Source of the DNA: Plectosphaerella cucumerina
Taxonomy: Eukaryota > Ascomycota > Sordariomycetes > Glomerellales > Plectosphaerellaceae
Assembly (NCBI GenBank): GCA_020746995.1
Contig: JAGPXD010000002.1
Span: 4,030,001 to 4,094,000 of the forward strand
DNA: 64,000 bases
Direction: 5' to 3'
In this document: piece after piece, positions 31,746 to 44,335 of the stretch
How the letters are laid out: the number at the start of each line of letters is the position of its first letter
Position numbering within the stretch: the stretch's first letter is position 1
Program-made: the position numbers and the translations under genes
Notes under the pieces: model-generated
The model's database searches: none
Told to the model about the DNA's origin: nothing
The model's input: the letters and a program-made list of their open reading frames with translations, nothing else

Positions 31746-34157
31746 GGCGCGGTCCGTACGTCAGAAGGTGTTGGGGACAGTGGATTTGTAAACCTGAGCT
31801 CTAGGTAAACGCAGTAGAAGACCTTCAGTGGCCACAAATCCAGCTTGTCGTGCGTGAGCCACAAAAAAATCTTCAACTATTCTGTTACCAAGCAAAGCTG
31901 TGAATATATGAGAGTCTCGCTCCGGACCTCGGCACAGCGTGTGTCGAGAAGGCTCGCGTGAGCGTTACGAACGGCGGCGGATTGAAGTCGGATGCGCGTT
32001 TCTCGGCCGAACAATCAGCTAGACCGGGCCATTCGACCAGCGTCCACTCTATCGAGACAATTTCGCGACCATGGCGCCGGGATGGCATTGTCGCGACCGG
32101 GCAACGGGATGGAGAGGTTCAGGGGCCAGGTCCAGGTGGGAACATCCGGGGATTAGGGGGGGAGGAGATGCTGCACGGCGGTTGGCCCGTGGTTGCAGGT
32201 CCCCGTCGGCAGGAGGGAACGTTACATGTGGCCCGTGACAGGTTGAGATGAGGCGGGGCAGAGGAGACGACTGATAGGAACCTAGAAGTTGGAGGTTGAG
32301 CTCTCGCCGTGCTACCAACCTACCGACCGTCCTACCATTACTCCAGCTTCTCCGCACGTAGCTTGAGGAGGACGGACGGGACAAAACCAGGGTGTGACCA
32401 TGGCAAAGCGGCAGCGGAACGAGATAGAACGAGGTGGTGCGGGGTGGTAGACAGCGGAGGTTTCTTGGTCGCATCCACCCTCCGTATCGGACGACAGCTG
32501 TGGTGGTCGCAGCGTGCGGAAGGCCCAGCCCTGGCACTGCGAGGCTCGTGCGGTGCAGATTGGACTCGGGACTCGGGCCTTTTGTTTCCCAGGCGCCGGT
32601 TGTTATCGGCCCCCCATGCTTCAACGTGTGTCCGTTCAAGTTGCGCCCCCAAGGTTTTCTGGGAAACTTGCTGATAGTGCTGACAGAAGGCCCGCTGCAG
32701 CCATGTGCCGACCGATGTGATACAAAGTGGCGAAGGAATCAAAGGAGCGTCTGAGTGAGCACGAGGATCAGCCGTTGCATGTCTCGGCCCTCCCGTCGGG
32801 AGAGCTTTGCCGCGTTGGTGACTGGAACACCCGCTGCCGCCCCCGGACGTGCCACCGCCCCAGGTGGTTCCAGCTCGCGTGAGGTGCTGGAAATGGAGCT
32901 CCAGCTGCAAGCTGCACCGAAGCGGACCTGGAGCTTCTGTGGATGAGTCCACTTCAGCACGATAAAGTGTCCAGGGAGCTGGGGCAAAGTCTCCGCCTCT
33001 TCCCCATCCTTATCACAACCTCGAGTCAGACCCAGAAGAAGAGGAGAGAGTATCTTTTCCGGGCCGTGATGACAGGGCAACAGCAGCCATACGAGTCTCA
33101 ATCTCACCCACCATCATTGCCGTCCATCATCATCCCAGGGAGTTCCACCCCGCACACCACCACCATCACAGACCTCCCCTCCCCTCCTCGGGCTTTTCTC
33201 GCTTCTTGCCCGCCACCTTGCCGTGAGCCGCCGTCGGCACCCAAGAAGAAACGACCAGGGGGTCATCAGGTGGACTGCCCGCACCCCGGCATCTGTCACG
33301 TAGTACTTGCTGTGCATGCTGCCGTTCCCTGCTCTGATATGGCGCGGCCATCGTCACGATGCGCCCTGCCGGCATCTGAGCGCCACTCCGACCTTTTGCT
33401 GATTGCTACATGCCCTCGCTGACGCCCGCTGCTCACTACTCAGACAGGATCACTGCAGTGAGCGCGTGAGAGAGATGATCCTTGCCCACACACACCACAC
33501 CACACACTCCATCGAGTGGTCCCTCCCCTGTTCGTGTTCAGTGGGTGCCAATGGTGTTGCCCCCTCCCCTCTGCAACCCATCAATCTCACTTGGCGATCC
33601 CGACCGCCCTAGCAGACCCCGGGGCCTCACTCCATCCACCAGGGGCTCAGGGTCGAGGCCTGGGGCAGAGGGGGGCAACAACGTCCCCTCGGGAGCTAAG
33701 GTAACCTCCAGAAGTGCAACGAGCTCCACGTTCAGAGCCTTCCCACCGTGACCCCCCGTCTCCGCATGGCCAGGGGTCTGTCGATTTTTGATCAAATACC
33801 ACCGCGCGCCCTCCTACTCTGCCTCGGGACAGCTTCTGGTTCTTGTTTGTCAGTCAGTCGCAGAGTGAGCTGCCGTCGATCCTCCCGCCCTTCCGCATCG
33901 TCGCACACCTCCCGTGTCTTGGAAGGCAATTGAACACCTTGTTCACTGGCACCTGGGTCAAAAAGAGCACCTGCCGCCTCGCTTCGACTCACTGCACACC
34001 CCAGCTGCCCTGTCGCCAACCAGCGCAACTGCCCCCCGCCGCCCGCTTAACTGCCGGACGCCTCAATCCCACCTTAGCCGCCACCTGCACCAGTCTCTCA
34101 CCACCAACTCACCCTCACTCGATCGAACCCGCGACGCCCTCGCGCCGAATAGCAAAA
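31746..34157. other. intergenic, 2.4 kb; long leader/promoter of UNC93-like gene
   Basis: No gene supported. The sequence is GC-rich, with many short overlapping open frames on both strands. From about 33470 on, C/T-rich tracts dominate, typical of leaders of strongly expressed fungal genes. The frame of the UNC93-like gene is open back to 33843 but has no convincing upstream start. Confidence 0.55.
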
Positions 34158-35802
34158 ATGTCCGACCCCAAGACCACAACCGACTCGGCCCACGTGGCGC
34201 CTGCCTCGTCCATCGACGACTCCCCCAATGCCGTTCCCACCATCGGCACCGACAACAATGGCGACGTCGTCCTGCCCCCCGGCTGGAAGTACAAGTCGCG
34301 CTCCATCTTCGGCCACCGCTACTGGTTCGCCTCGCCCCGCGTCCAGCTCTTCATGGTCTCCTTCGTCTGCTTTCTCTGCCCCGGCATGTTCAACGCCCTC
34401 GGCGGCCTCGGCGGCGGCGGCCAGGTCGACGGCAAGGCCCAGAGTGACGCAAGCACCGCCCTTTACAGCACCTTTGCCGTCGTCGGCTTCTTCGCCGGCT
34501 CCATTGCCAACCGCATCGGTCTCCGCCTGACCCTGAGCATGGGTGGTATCGGCTACTGCGTCTACGCCGCCAGCTTCCTCGCCTACAACCACACCAGCAA
34601 CCACGGCTTCGTTGTCTTCGCCGGCGCCTTCCTCGGCGTCTGCGCCGGCCTCCTCTGGACCGCCCAAGGCGCCATCATGATGTCCTACCCGCCCGAGAAC
34701 GAGAAGGGCCGCTACATCTCCTTCTTCTGGGTCATCTTCAACCTCGGCGCCGTCCTTGGCGCCCTCATCCCCCTGGCCGAGAATATCCACTCGACCTCCG
34801 GACCCGTCAGCGACGGCACCTACGCTGCTTTTATCATTCTCATGTTCGTCGGTGCCGTCATTGCTCTCTTCATCTCCGATGCCGGCAACGTTATCCGCGA
34901 GGACGGCTCCCGTGTCATCATGAAGAAGAACCCCTCCTGGTCCTCCGAGTTCCTCGGCCTCTGGGAGACCTTCCGCGACGAAAAGTGGATCGTCCTCCTC
35001 TTCCCCCTGTTCTTCACCTCGAACATCTTCTACACCTACCAGTTCAACGGCATGAACCTGCTCGCCTTCAACGTCCGCACTCGCGCCCTCAACAATGTCC
35101 TCTACTGGCTCGCCCAGATCGTCGGCGCCCTCGTCGTCGGTTACGCCCTCGATATCAGCCGCATCCGCCGTTCTGTCCGCGCCAAGGCCTCGTACATCAT
35201 GCTCTTCGCCCTGACCTTCATCGTCTGGGGCGGCGGCTACGTCTGGCAGCGCCAGCAGCGCCCGCGCACCAGCGAGATCAAGCAGGACGTCGACTGGACC
35301 GACGGTGGCAAGATGTACATCGGACCCATGTTCCTGTACTTCTTCTACGGCTTCTTCGATGCTGCCTGGCAGACGTGCATCTACTGGTAAGTGCACCGCA
35401 TCGGCAGCTGTCATCTTGGCATACACTAACATTCTCAGGTACATGGGAGCTCTGTCCAACTCGAGCCGCAAGGCCGCCAACCTGGCTGGATTCTACAAGG
35501 GTACGTCGACTTCGCAGCTGCAGAAGAGAGGTCGAGACTGACAAGTTTGTGCAGGTATTCAGAGTGCCGGAGCCGCCGTCTGGTGGGCCCTCGACTCGAG
35601 CCTTGTCTCGTACAACATCATCTTTGGCGTCACCTGGGGCATGCTCGCGCTTGCTCTTCTCATCGGTGCCCCTGTCATCTTCATGAGAATCAAGGACACG
35701 ACCGAGATCGCGGACGATATTGTCGGCACCGGCGAGAACATCGAGGACGTGGCCGCGCCTGGTCAGTTGGCGGCTGAGGAGAAGAAGGCTGGTGTTGTCT
35801 GA
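34158..35802 (+). CDS. UNC93-like MFS membrane protein
   Basis: Exons 34158-35386, 35439-35500 and 35555-35802 encode 512 residues. It has about eleven to twelve membrane helices, starting at VQLFMVSFVCFLCPGMFNAL. This opening (YWFASPRVQLFMVSFVCFLC, then GMFNALGGLGGGGQ) is the hallmark of fungal UNC93-like proteins (older name DUF895). The segment SYPPENEKGRYISFFWVIFN is also conserved. UNC-93 relatives include regulators of ion channels in animals; fungal members are probably transporters in the plasma membrane, with no known substrate. The ATG at 34158 has a strong context (CAAAAATGTCC) and gives a soluble 65-residue N-terminus. The cytosolic tail ends in acidic then lysine residues. Confidence 0.92.
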
Positions 35803-37672
35803 TCTGTCTCTTATTTGCTTATGAGCGTCGACTTCGCATGCATGTGGCGTTCGGCTCTGCGGAGCAAGTCTTTTGGCAGAAGTGGTAGTTTGAGCCATAT
35901 GGGATCTGTGTTTGCAAGGTACCCACAGTAATGAAACTCTTCGAGAGCTATGCAGTGTTCTTTTTGCCTTCACCTGGGTAAAATGTGGTGGAACTTCCGA
36001 CATATCAGTATCCACGTCGAAGCATAGGTGCCGCATTACGGGTGCAGTAAAGAACTGGGGCCAGCCAACGAGTGACTTGGCAGCACCTGAGAGAGTTGGC
36101 AATGACCTTTAAAAGGGATGATTGTGCGCAAGGTCTGCTTGCTCTGACTTCCTGCTGTCTCATTGGGCACATCTCTGAAGATCTACTCTGAAGTGGCTAG
36201 ACCAGTGTGCTGGGAACACATACTTACTGTGACTGAGGACCAATTCAACACACGTCTCAGTTTCGAAGAGACTATTTAGGCTTCACCCTCCACGTCCAAG
36301 ACCAGCTGGGCCTTGGCCTCTCTTTTCCTCTTGCTACGCTATTCATCGCGTATGTTTTCCCAATGAGACTTAGAAAGGAAGCCATTATCATCAGTTCGCT
36401 AGACCAGGACCACCTGCAGAGAGGGACTCACCAACTGTATCTTATCAGTTAACCCAAGTGCCGTCAGACTCGAAGCTTCAACCACAACACTTATGGAGTT
36501 GAGTACTGCTTCATTCAAGGCTTGACAAGTCCCCGCCTGCCTCCATGGCTGTCAGTACAACAGGGATATGTGGTGACGACACATATGTACGGAAAATTGA
36601 GCCTCATGACAAACATACCAAACACTGACTTGAACTCGCTGCGTGATGTGTTCGATCCTTGATGAAGACTCGCCCCTTCGAAATGTAGTAATAATTGTGT
36701 CGAGGCGACGCATCTTATCTACAAGCTAGCAACCATCCGGGTGATTGTGAAGCCTGATATGGTCTCAACAACCCCTCCCCGCGGGCCGATTTCCCGGCCT
36801 CGATCCGTTTCTGGTCATGACCCCTGGCCACGGCCTTGGTGAAACAACCGGGACTTGGTTTCTTGGCCGTGTCTGCTTCTCCTTCAGCAGCGTTCTTGTA
36901 GTTGAGAAGACATGTCCGGCCGGCTCCGTCCGTCGTCCGCTCAAGATAAGCCGGAGATGTAAAGCACCCCTAGCATCTTCGACCACACCTGTCTGCACGA
37001 GGCCGGAAATGCACCAGTTCAATCAGCGCGCGATCGACGCCGTCAGATATCTGGTGATAACGACGCGAGACAGCGGCGGCCACGAACCCTTCTTGGCCAT
37101 ACTTGGTACACCACCCGAAGGGCGGGGAGAGGGGTCGACCGTTTGACCAGTGCGAGGACCTTCCTATTGAGTCGTCTAGTTCCGTGCCCCAGACTTGATC
37201 ACGGCATGCCCCTCCTCCAACCTTATTCGCGTACTGGGCCTTTCCCCCGGTGTCTAGCTTCCCCATTCGGCAAAAGACGCCGCTGGAGCGGCGCTAAGAT
37301 GCGGCATTAGACGCCGAGTGGCCAATCCCGACGGCGATGGCCTCCACGACCCAGGTGCCGAGCCAGGGGCCGCGCTGCGCGACAGGAAGGCTCGGCACGG
37401 CTCTTGGTAGATCTTGAACCACGTGCAGGGAACACAGGTAAATCAGGGGTCTTATCTGAGACCCGGCCGACGCCGGACGTCCAGTGAGTCCCACGACCGT
37501 TGACATTGGGCTCTTGGGAAACGACGATCGGCGCTCAGGGATGAGGATATAAAGCGAGTCGTTGTCCACCCCGTTGTCACTCCATATTACTCCTCATCCC
37601 CAGCTTCCAGGTCCTCAGTCCAGTTCAGTCCTCTCCCGGTTGTCCCGTTGCCCAATTCCTCAAGCCGTCATC
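35803..37672. other. intergenic, 1.9 kb
   Basis: No gene, tRNA or repeat supported. The left two-thirds is less GC-rich. The right end holds the promoter of the secreted ribonuclease gene. Confidence 0.5.
37548..37553 (+). promoter_or_regulatory. TATA box of ribonuclease gene
   Basis: TATAAA lies 125 bp before the ATG at 37673 and is followed by a C/T-rich leader. Confidence 0.6.
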
Positions 37673-38205
37673 ATGCGCTTCTTCACCGCCATCCTGCCCC
37701 TTGTGGCACTGCTCTCGGGTGTCACCGCCGCTCCCATCGCCGAGGACGTGTCCCCTGTGATCCCCTCTCCCCTGGAGAAGCGCGCCGCCGCCACCTGTGG
37801 TAGCACCTTCTACTCGGCTGCCGCTGTCAACGCTGCTGCCGTCAGGGCGTGCAACCTCTACCGTGCCGGAACGCAGATCGGAAGCAACAAGTACGTGTCG
37901 TTGGCCCACGTCACCTCTTGAGCGGGAGTTAACATGGGACAAATAGCTACCCCCACACCTTCAACAACCGTGAGGGCTTCTCCTTTGCTGTGGCCGGCCC
38001 CTACCAAGAATTCCCCATCCTTGCCAGCGGCGCCATCTACTCCGGAGGTACGCGCATTTGTTCATATCTGCTTTACTAGATTATGTGCTAACCCCTTGAA
38101 GGAAGCCCTGGACCTGACAGGGTGGTCATCAACACTGCCTGCAGGCAGGCTGGTGCCATCACCCACACTGGTGCTAGCGGCAACGCCTTCGTGGCTTGCA
38201 GGTAA
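37673..38205 (+). CDS. secreted guanyl-specific ribonuclease, T1/F1 family
   Basis: Exons 37673-37890, 37947-38047 and 38102-38205 encode 140 residues. A signal peptide (to about residue 20) and a short propeptide ending in Lys-Arg at 36-37 precede a mature domain of about 103 residues. That is the size of RNase T1, F1 and N1, which cut RNA after guanosine. The catalytic set is visible with exact family spacing: Tyr74 and His76 in NYPHTFNN, Glu94 in YQEFPI, Arg113 in PDRVV and His128 in ITHTG. Cys42, 60, 120 and 139 can form two disulfides. Spacing Tyr-x-His, then 18, 19 and 15 residues equals that of T1. It is a small extracellular RNase, probably for nutrient recovery or host interaction. 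It is not of the longer ribotoxin (sarcin) type. Confidence 0.95.
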
Positions 38206-38495
38206 TTGGCCAACCTCGACTGCCTGGATATGGGGACTCATTGCGCACCCGACTGTGAGACATGGTCGAGGGACGCATGAAAAGAGATTAAGACGGATTG
38301 GGGTCACCAAACCCTCCATGTTGACAGCGTTTACGCAGCCTTGCACTTGTTTGTTCGACCACCTCACATGTGATGTTGTGAAGATGTGGATGCAACACCC
38401 GTTTCATGTCAGTGATCAAGCTCATGTGAAAAAAGCCAGCTATGCCAAAGGCACCTGTAATTACTATCGCTAAAAGGCATTGGTTCCTAGGTTGT

Positions 38496-40446
38496 CTAGT
38501 AAACGTAGACAAACTCATCGTTCTTCGTATCCGTCAGATCCTTGAACGCATTCTCGCCCAGCATGACACCACCGCCGCCCTCGACGTTATCACTGTCGTT
38601 CGCGGCGCTGGTGTACTTGTGCTCCATGCTGAGATCGCGAATCTTGGCGGGCTTGCCAGCCTTGACGCGCTTGGCCGACTGCATCTTGTTGAGCAGGAAG
38701 ATGTTGGCGGCCTGGAGACCGACGACGGCGAGAAGGGCGCAAGTGATACCCATGGTCTTGGTCAGACCGGGCTTGTAGGTAGGGGCGTCGTTGGAGCTGA
38801 ACAGGAGAGGGCCGATGATGTTTCCAGCGGAGGAGCCAATGTTCTGAAAACGGGGTTAGTGGGCGAGATGACGGACTCAGTTCAGAGGATCTTGGACTCA
38901 CGTAGAGGGACATGGTGACACTCTTCTTGGTAGTGCCAGCAAAGTTGCTGTCATCGAGGTTAGCGAGAGTAAGATCGATAGGTCAAGAGGTAACTCACGA
39001 GATCATCCAGGAGACGATGAGGGGGTTGCCGCTGAAGATGAAGGCCAGCATATAGTAGGCCGCAAGAAGGGGAGGAGTGTTGTTCTCGCGCCTCAGCAGG
39101 TACAGCATGACGGTGCCGGCAAGCACGGGCAGCAGCACCAGGCAGAGGAACACACTCTTAACCCTGAAGCGGTGGGCAAGGTACGAGGCCGGGAAAATAA
39201 CGATCAGCTGAACGGCGCCGAAGGGGATGTTCAGGAGCGAGGTGACGGCGCGGTCAAAGCCGAAACCACCGACGATCAGGGGGCCGAACGTGTTGGTGAC
39301 AGCGGCGGTGACGTTAAGGCACAGAGCCATGGCAATGAAGAGCCAGGTCTTGGGCTCGATCAGGGCCTCGAGAGCCTGGTTCCACTTGAATTCGCGGGTG
39401 CCGGTGCCGGACTGGTTGGCGCGCAGGCGCTCGATGCCCTGCAGACGCTCCTTCTCGGTCAGGAAGCGGGCCGAGACGACGTCGTTGTCCATGCGCCAGT
39501 AGACGACGGGGGCGGTCAGGACGGTCAGAAGGCCAACAAAGATGAAGAGAATCCTCCACGAGGCGATGTGGCTGTTAATCTGGCCCAGACCGTAGGACAC
39601 GGCGGCAGCGAACATCGTGGAGAGTCCGTTGGTGCCGTACCAACAGGCCACTCGCATGGGCTGCTCAGCGCGGCGGTACCACTGCGAGGTAATGACGGAG
39701 AAGAGCGGCAGGCAGGCGGCTTCGAAGAGGCCGAGCAGGAAGCGGGTCGCGAGGAGACCGCCGTAGTTATTGCAGGCGGCCATGCAGGCCTGCGCGGTGC
39801 CCCAGCCGAGGACGAGGGAGGGCATGAGGATGCGGTGAGGAACGCGGACCATGATCCAGGAGGAGAAGGGGAGCCAGCAGAGCTGGGCGATGGCGGCGAT
39901 GGAACCGACCATGGAGTATTGGTTTCCGGTGAGGTTGCAGTCCTCACGCAGGCCCCAGATGGCGCCATAGCCGAGCACAGACTTGTCGAGAACTGGTGGA
40001 TGTCAGTTTGCTGTCTTCTGGGGAAGGTTGCTCAAAGAGTAACTGACTCTGAAGGAAGTACACCCAGACCAGGATCGACAGAATGTGGTAGTCGGTCTTC
40101 CTGCGGATGCGCTTGTTCTGTGATGGAGAGAGATGTCAGTCGAGGCTCGTGAAAGGGGGTTGATGAGTCATCGTCGTCATGCTGTCGCCACACACTCCCT
40201 CAGGTTGGTTCAGGGTGATCTGGGAGAGTGATGCATCGACGGCAACGGTTGAAATGAGGCTCTGCTTCCTGGAAAGGCACTCACGTCTTCCTCGGTCAGC
40301 TCAATATGCTGGTTGCCGATCAGCTCGGCGGCGCGGTCGCCGTGCTTGTTGGAGGTGGCGACATGCTTCAGGTCGGGCTCCTGCTCCTGGGAGACATCCT
40401 CATGACGGTGCAGCGAAGTATCGTCGACGGCCTTGTTGGTAGCCAT
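38496..40446 (-). CDS. MFS transporter, anion:cation symporter (Dal5/allantoate permease-like)
   Basis: Five exons (40285-40446, 40048-40117, 38999-39992, 38902-38947, 38496-38843) join in frame to 539 residues with about twelve helices. After a hydrophilic N-terminus comes KRIRRKTDYHILSILVWVYF, then the intron-split LQILDKSVLGYGAIWGLRED. This is the helix-1 signature of the ACS family that includes yeast Dal5, with LDK followed by a loop, then LTGNQYSMVGSIAAIAQ. RFLLGLFEAACLPLFSVITSQWY is the conserved helix-4/5 segment. Family members import allantoate, nicotinate, biotin or other carboxylates with protons; the substrate cannot be told. A TATA box lies 117 bp upstream of the start. Confidence 0.93.
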
Positions 40447-40562
40447 TGCTGTTGATCTGTTCGCGTCCGTCCTGGTGTTCAAGGCAAAAGTTGCGAGGTC
40501 TTGTTGCCGAGGTCGTGATGGGGCCTGATGATGCTGATGGGGAGAAGAGCGGACACGATGGG

Positions 40563-40568
40563 TTTATA
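40563..40568 (-). promoter_or_regulatory. TATA box of Dal5-like transporter gene
   Basis: On the minus strand this reads TATAAA, 117 bp upstream of the ATG at 40446. Confidence 0.6.
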
Positions 40569-41522
40569 TCCATTTTCTCGTGGGCCCTTTCCCGTTATCT
40601 GGGGCCGGCGGACTGGCCGAGCACGTTCGTGTCTAGCCCGGTTCAAGGCATGAGTCGAGAGTCGGCGACCGAGATGAGCATGGCCTTGTTTGCTTCCCCG
40701 GGGGGCCGGAGGATGGGGGAACGGGGGGGAGAGGGGCTTGAGGGGCACGCTACGGGTTCATCCCCAGACCAACCGGCCCCAAAAGGCCGGTGGTCACTTG
40801 TCTGGGGCTTGTGGGGAGGAAAGGAGGGCTGATGTCTCTAGCGTGACGGCGGCGAGGGTCTGGACAAGGGGGCGATAGCCGCAGGCCCAGATATCCAGTA
40901 GCCGACGGCTATCCTGGTTTTTGATTGGATCATCGGCAACTGGCCGGCGCACACGAGACATCGGCTTTTGACTTTTGTCGTCGGACACGGCCAGTTGCCG
41001 GCGATCGACGAGGAATCCCGGCATCATGGTGTCATCTAGTGGGAGAGTCCTAACCAAAGACGGGGTGGTGCTTGGGGGGTCGAACTGGTGATTAGCTGTG
41101 GCGGGAGCCGTCGACTGCACGGATCGCACCACTGCAATGTCGGGGTACTCCTCTCGAGGGTTCAGTTCCTGGGAAATCCTGGGTACCCAGACAGGGGGAG
41201 CGGGGAGAAAGGGAGAGAGCCAGCTGCCGACCTGGCATCACGCCAGACCAGTGACCCCCATCGTATCGCCCCCGCCGAGGAAAGCCACGGCAGAGAAACC
41301 GTCCCTTCTCTTCCTCATTTTCCTCGGATGGTTCACCTGGAGAAGGTGGGGTTGCGCGTGCCAGACTGCCAGGGAGACAGATATGGATGGGGGTCCGTCT
41401 CATCATCCACTTTCTTCCCCGCCCGCTCACACATTCGTTTGCGCACTGGAAGGTGATGCCACCGCGACTATCAAGCGAGCGGTAGCAATTGCCGACAACT
41501 CCCAAACGCCGCCGCCGCCGCC
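40569..41522. other. divergent intergenic region
   Basis: This separates the minus-strand transporter from the plus-strand Zn2Cys6 regulator. It is GC-rich, with no gene or RNA seen. The divergent arrangement means regulatory sites could serve both genes. Confidence 0.5.
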
Positions 41523-44187
41523 ATGAACTCACCATCGACTCTGGCCCCGACCCCAGACAGACAGATCCTCGGCTCGGCCAAGGGGAAGCGCGTCTCACGG
41601 GCATGCGTCTCGTGCCGCGTGAGGAAGACGCGCTGCGACCTGTGAGCTTATTCCGGAGGCGACCGAGTCTCGCAATGTGCCGATGCTGATGCCGCGACAG
41701 AGATGCAGTTGGCTCGTCCGGCCGCCCACCTTGCCAGAGATGCGTGCGACAGGATCTTGAGTGTGTCCTGGCGCCGTCGCGTCGCGGTGGACGTCGAGTT
41801 CGCAAGTCGGCAAAGCTGCCGCCGCGCGAAGGAGATGCCGAGCCTGTGACCGGCGGCGGTGGTGGTGGTCTTTCAGTTGCCGCGGCCGAGACGCCGGCTG
41901 GTCGACCTCAGCACCTAGAACGTCGCGATGACCACCCAACGGCGGCAACTGGGCGCGATCTGGTACACGCCACACCCTCGCGGGACGACACCCGTGACGA
42001 CCTTGACTGGGAGCAGAGCGAGTGGGCATCCGAGTCGCCGCCGCCGCCCCAGCCCGCCGGAGACAGGCAGCGCTTCAATCGCTCCAACCCGCCCGGCATC
42101 GAGGGACACATGGCCTCCGCCGACCTCCTCAACCCCTCCGATGCCCTCAACCTTCTGGCCCAGGTCGCCGACCTCGACACCGACGGTCGTGGAAGTGACC
42201 TCGTCGCCGGGCCAGACACGAGGAATGTCGCTCGGCCATCGGCAGACGTGCAGAATGCCCTCGAGGACCCGCGATCATACAACTACCCCCCGCTGATGGA
42301 AGGCCTTACCGTCGCCGACCTCGCTGCCCTCATTCATAACTACCACACGCACTATCATGCCTACTTCCCAGTCGCCCCCAAGGCCATCTTCGATGACATC
42401 AACCCGTTGCTTCTTGTCCGCACCGAACCACATCTTCTCACGGCCATTCTCATTGTGGCATCAAAAGATGAGAAATGCTGGTCCGACGCCCACCAAGTCT
42501 TCTCCCGCCACATGGAGAACCTCATCTCCAAGCTTGTCTATGGCAGCACGGCCACCGTTGGCGCTGTCGAGGCCCTGCTCATTCTGGCTGAATGGGCTAC
42601 GCAGCGGCCCCAGGAGAATCCGGCCATCGGCCGCGGCGAGGAAGACCACAGCGCATGGATGCTCGTCGGCGTCGCCATTCGTCTCGGATATCTACAAAGG
42701 CTAGAGCAGACAGCTCTGCCCCAGGCGCAACCTGACGCGACACGGCGGTTGGAGGAATACAGCCGTCGACGGCTCGCCTGGACAGGTGGGTGACCATGTC
42801 CCGTTGCAATTCAAGATCATCTACTGACGCTGGTCCTCCCAGCATGCTACATGAGCGATCGCCAGCTGTCCACGCGCCTCGGTAAGGGCTTCTGGGCACG
42901 GGGACCGCCACCCTCAACGATGAAGAACATCGCCGACTTTCCGACGCTGCAAGCCCAGAAGCTCGGGAGCGAGAACCTTGCACTTCTCTTCCAGGCCAAC
43001 CTGGAGCTGACCCAGCTGTTTGGCAATACACACGATATCCTCTACTCGTCGACGAGCCATCGCGAGCAGCTTTACATGGGCGGCGAGTACATTAGATACA
43101 TCGTGGGTGCCCTCGTATTCGAAGCACTTGTCTCATGTGCTGACTTGACATCCAGGACGACTTCACCTCGGTCCTCCGCAACTGGAAGCTGGAATGGGGA
43201 AGCCTTAGTTGTCAGTCGCTCGCCACCAACAATCTCACCGTCACTAACCATTTTCTTCCCAGTCACACCGCATGTCAAGGCCTCCCTGGTCCTGTCGTTC
43301 GACTTTCTCCGCCTTTACATCAACGCTTTCGCCTTCCAGGCAACACTCAACCGCGCCGCCGCCAAATCAGCACGATCAGCCGCCCAACCCTCCCAAGAAG
43401 CAGGTGCACGTTCGAGGACAGGCATCGGCTCCTCGTCCTTCCACGGTCTCCCTGGCAACCCAGACGCCCGCTTCATCTACGAGTCGATCGACGCCGCGAA
43501 CTCATTGCTGGGTACCTTCAACGGTTTTATAGACCCGGTTGGGGGACTCAAGTACATGCCCCTCAAATACTACCTCTACGTCATCTACGCCGCCGTCTTT
43601 CTTTTCAAGGTACGTTCCTGCCAGCGCCAGATTGCCTGGGACCCCGTTGACTCTCGCAGGCTCGCTTCGCTGGCGCTATTGGCAAGGAAGCCGGTGCCGG
43701 GGTTCGACGAGCCGTCCATGCCACCATCAGCCGCCTGCAGAAAACATCACATAATCCTCACAGCCTGGGACACCGTTACGCACGTTCACTTCGTCTTCTG
43801 TGGTGGAAGTCGCCCGAGAGGGTCGACAAGTCCCGGGTAGACGAGCTCGCGCGGGGCGGCGCCAGCGGTGGTGGTAACAATCCACCGGATCACGGCCTGA
43901 GCCACGATCCGCCGATGTTGGGTGACCACAGCATGCCGACTCTTGGTGCCGAGACCAACGGTGACGGCTTCAGCATGGCGGGATCCGCACTGGAGCCTCT
44001 CAATGGACTGTCTTGGCGCGACCTCGACTCGCTGGGTCAGTTCATTGCCAACCACACGACGACGAGCCTGACAGATGGAACCATGACAAGTCCCGAGTTT
44101 GACCAGTATGGGTCAGGCGGGATGGAGGGCGGCGCCGAGGAGTATTACTATGACAACTTTTGGCAGGGCAACGACATTATCTTCTAG
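41523..44187 (+). CDS. Zn2Cys6 transcription factor with fungal-specific TF domain
   Basis: Exons 41523-41641, 41701-42785, 42843-43102, 43156-43210, 43263-43609 and 43660-44187 join in frame to 797 residues. The binuclear zinc cluster uses Cys28, 31, 38, 51, 54 and 61 (spacing 2-6-12-2-6); intron 1 lies between the third and fourth cysteines. The middle domain contains NYHTHYHAYFPVAPKAIFDD, then LLTAILIVASKD and TVGAVEALLILAEWATQRPQ. This is the sequence style of the acu-15/FacB-like group of regulators of carbon metabolism. GEEDHSAWMLVGVAIRLGYL is another conserved block. The C-terminus is acidic with Gly, Tyr and Asn (EEYYYDNFWQGN), probably an activation region. Orthology to acu-15 is a guess from domain resemblance; the target genes are unknown. 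Confidence 0.9.
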
Positions 44188-44335
44188 TTCTGGGCGCGTG
44201 GACGGCTCATGAACTGATGAATGAAAGGTATTCTGCTATTTGGCGGCATGATCTCCGATGCTCCGAGGAACCCGTGCAATTAAGCCCTGTTCCCGATCAG
44301 ACTCTTTCAGGAGAGCCAGACTTCTATCGTTGAGC

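Noticed and set aside
34098..35480. 460-residue minus-strand frame antisense to the UNC93-like gene
   Set aside because: The Asp/Glu/Gly/Ala-rich antisense frame is explained by codon bias of the real gene.
39172..40152. 326-residue plus-strand frame antisense to the Dal5-like transporter
   Set aside because: It is a mirror of a coding region with strong third-position GC; the transporter explains it.
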